DNA of 64,000 nucleotides from Vibrio echinoideorum. Lineage in GTDB: Bacteria; Pseudomonadota; Gammaproteobacteria; Enterobacterales; Vibrionaceae. The DNA lies in contig NZ_AP025483.1 in the NCBI RefSeq assembly GCF_024347455.1, positions 124,001-188,000 on the forward strand. Reading direction: 5' to 3'. Of this stretch, positions 62,524 through 64,000 are shown piece after piece. The notes below the pieces were generated by a model that saw nothing but the letters and a program-made list of their open reading frames with translations, had not been told where the DNA came from and made no database searches. Within the stretch, counting starts at the first letter, position 1; each line of letters opens with the position of its first letter. Position numbers and translations under genes: made by a program.

Positions 62524-63813
62524 TTACTGCTCTTGCTCGCGCGCAATCGCACGGTAACCAATGTCATTGCGGTGGAACATACCATTCCAGCTAACTTGCT
62601 TAGTTAACGCGTAAGCGCGCTCCTGAGCTTCAGAAACCGTGTTACCAAGTGCTGTTGCACAAAGTACTCGGCCGCCATTAGTCACAACATCGCCAGCTTC
62701 GTTATTTGTAGTGCCTGCGTGGAAAACTTTTTGGCCTTCAACTTCGCTTGTTGGTAATGAAATTACATCACCTTTTGCGTAGTCAGCAGGGTAGCCGCCG
62801 GCTGCAAGAACAACACCGATAGAAGCACGTGGATCCCACTTCGATTCCGCTTCGTCTAGTTTCTCGTCGATAGCCATTAGGCAAAGCTCAACAAGATCCG
62901 ATTCCATACGCATCATAATAGGTTGCGTTTCTGGGTCGCCAAAGCGGCAGTTGTATTCGATAACCTTAGGTGTACCGTCTGCATCGATCATTAGGCCAGC
63001 ATAAAGGAAACCCGTGTAAGGAGCGCCTTCCGCGTCCATGCCACGTACCGTTGGGTAGATAACTTCTTCAAGGATACGGTTATGGATTTCTGGAGTCACA
63101 ACCGGCGCAGGAGAGTAAGCTCCCATGCCGCCCGTGTTAGGGCCTGTATCTTTGTCGCCAACACGTTTGTGATCTTGGCTGGTGGCCATAGGAAGTACGC
63201 TAGAACCATCAACCATCACGATGAAGCTTGCTTCTTCGCCTTCAAGGAATTCTTCGATAACTACTCGGCTGCCCGCTTCGCCGAATGCGTTGCCTGCTAG
63301 CATATCTTTGATTGCGTCTTCAGCTTCTTCAAGGGTCATCGCAACGATAACACCTTTACCAGCGGCAAGGCCGTCAGCTTTCACTACAATTGGAGCGCCT
63401 TGCTCACGAACGTAAGCGATAGCGGGTTCAATCTCAGTGAAGTTTGAGTAGTAACCTGTCGGGATATCATGACGAGCTAGGAAGTCTTTTGTGAATGCTT
63501 TAGAACCTTCAAGCTGCGCTGCGGCTTGGGTTGGGCCAAAGATTGGCAAACCCACTTCGCGGAATGCATCAACCACACCAATAACTAACGGAGCTTCAGG
63601 GCCCACGATAGTCAGTTCGATTTTCTTCTCTTGAGCAAACGCGACTAAACCAGCGATGTCTTCAACGCCAATCTTTACGTTCTCAAGTTTAGGCTCTAGC
63701 GCAGTACCTGCGTTGCCTGGAGCAATGAATACTGTTTCAACATTTGGGTTTTGTGCCGCTTTCCAACCCAAAGCATGTTCTCTACCGCCAGCACCGATGA
63801 TTAATACGTTCAT
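62524..63813 (-). CDS. purD: Phosphoribosylamine--glycine ligase
   Basis: PurD (GAR synthetase) joins glycine to phosphoribosylamine, the second step of purine synthesis. The 429 residues equal the E. coli length. ATP-grasp features are VVKADGLAAGKGV (residues around 140) and VIEYNCRFGDPETQ; the N terminus is VLIIGAGGREHALGWK. It lies behind purH on the same strand, the purHD operon. Confidence 0.97.
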   Translation of the reverse strand: MNVLIIGAGGREHALGWKAAQNPNVETVFIAPGNAGTALEPKLENVKIGVEDIAGLVAFAQEKKIELTIVGPEAPLVIGVVDAFREVGLPIFGPTQAAAQLEGSKAFTKDFLARHDIPTGYYSNFTEIEPAIAYVREQGAPIVVKADGLAAGKGVIVAMTLEEAEDAIKDMLAGNAFGEAGSRVVIEEFLEGEEASFIVMVDGSSVLPMATSQDHKRVGDKDTGPNTGGMGAYSPAPVVTPEIHNRILEEVIYPTVRGMDAEGAPYTGFLYAGLMIDADGTPKVIEYNCRFGDPETQPIMMRMESDLVELCLMAIDEKLDEAESKWDPRASIGVVLAAGGYPADYAKGDVISLPTSEVEGQKVFHAGTTNNEAGDVVTNGGRVLCATALGNTVSEAQERAYALTKQVSWNGMFHRNDIGYRAIAREQEQ

Positions 63814-63843
63814 GTTTCAATCCTTAAGTCTTTAATTCTTAAA

Positions 63844-63865
63844 AGCCCCTCAAAATTGAGAGGCT
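63844..63865 (-). terminator. Weak terminator-like hairpin between purH and purD
   Basis: On the minus strand AGCCTCTCAA pairs imperfectly with TTGAGGGGCT and is followed by TTTT. It may lower purD relative to purH. Confidence 0.5.
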
Positions 63866-63898
63866 CGATAGCTACTAATTGTTTAGGTGAACTAAATA

Positions 63899-64000
63899 TT
63901 AGTGGCGGAAGTGACGCATGCCCGTAAAGATCATCGCCATGCCGTGTTCGTCTGCTGCTGCGATAACTTCGTCATCACGCATAGAGCCACCCGGTTGGAT
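63899..64000 (-). CDS. purH: Bifunctional purine biosynthesis protein PurH, C-terminal end only
   Basis: The minus strand encodes 33 residues, [20 protein letters not shown] followed by [13 protein letters not shown] and a stop, which is the C terminus of the AICAR transformylase domain of PurH. The rest of the gene lies beyond the window. Confidence 0.95.

Overview
The window is a stretch of core chromosome from a gammaproteobacterium of the genus Vibrio. The evidence is the Vibrio-type 16S rRNA, the set of tRNAs in the rRNA spacers, and many proteins closely resembling those of Enterobacterales but with Vibrio-type neighbourhoods. The 16S reads like the Splendidus clade, but that is a judgement by eye. 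Gene order closely follows E. coli: glpG / ubiC-ubiA / plsB / dgkA-lexA / dinF / sthA-fabR-yijD / trmA-btuB-murI / rrn / murB-birA-coaA-tRNAs-tufB-secE-nusG-rplKAJL-rpoBC / rsd-nudC-hemE / yjaG-hupA-yjaH / purD-purH. I see no insertion sequence, prophage, CRISPR array, toxin-antitoxin pair or defence island.

Layout. (a) 1-9133: 5'-cut rhomboid protease gene glpG, a FliL-like secreted protein, ubiquinone genes ubiC-ubiA, phospholipid genes plsB and dgkA, and the SOS repressor lexA behind two LexA boxes. A SAM-dependent methyltransferase gene with two Fur-like boxes separates lexA from the dinF-type MATE transporter gene. (b) 9255-13271: sthA, divergent fabR-yijD, convergent trmA. (c) 13436-17501: a cobalamin riboswitch, btuB, a Dph6-like PP-loop ATPase gene and murI in a row, then a convergent, overlapping gene for a membrane-anchored RRM protein. 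(d) 17690-34780: three complete rRNA operons in direct tandem with different spacers (no tRNA; Ile-Ala; Glu-Lys-Val), a distal tRNA-Asp and two terminator-like hairpins. (e) 35253-40174: pssA, a GNAT acetyltransferase gene, murB-birA, convergent coaA. (f) 40343-54361: tRNA-Thr, tRNA-Tyr, tRNA-Gly and a decayed fourth tRNA, then tufB, secE-nusG, rplKA, rplJL and rpoBC. (g) 54594-64000: rsd, nudC, hemE, a UDG-family gene with a hydroxyacid dehydrogenase gene, yjaG, a CNNM/CBS membrane protein gene, hupA, a yjaH-like lipoprotein gene, purD and the 3' end of purH.

How the genes work together. Most of the window serves macromolecule synthesis: rRNA, tRNA, EF-Tu, SecE, NusG, ribosomal proteins L11, L1, L10 and L7/L12, and RNA polymerase beta and beta', with Rsd as the sigma-70 antagonist. 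Envelope functions are phospholipid synthesis (PlsB, DgkA, PssA, with FabR controlling unsaturated fatty acids) and peptidoglycan precursors (MurI, MurB). Cofactor genes cover ubiquinone, B12 uptake, haem, CoA, biotin and NAD(P).

The most rewarding items for follow-up are the decayed tRNA-Thr whose anticodon now reads GAT, the tandem Fur boxes splitting lexA from dinF, the B12-riboswitch operon that includes murI, the heterogeneity among the tandem rrn operons (including a terminator-like hairpin in the tRNA-less spacer), a family of short TTTGGCC palindromes beside terminators, and a possible small minus-strand RNA upstream of hemE.
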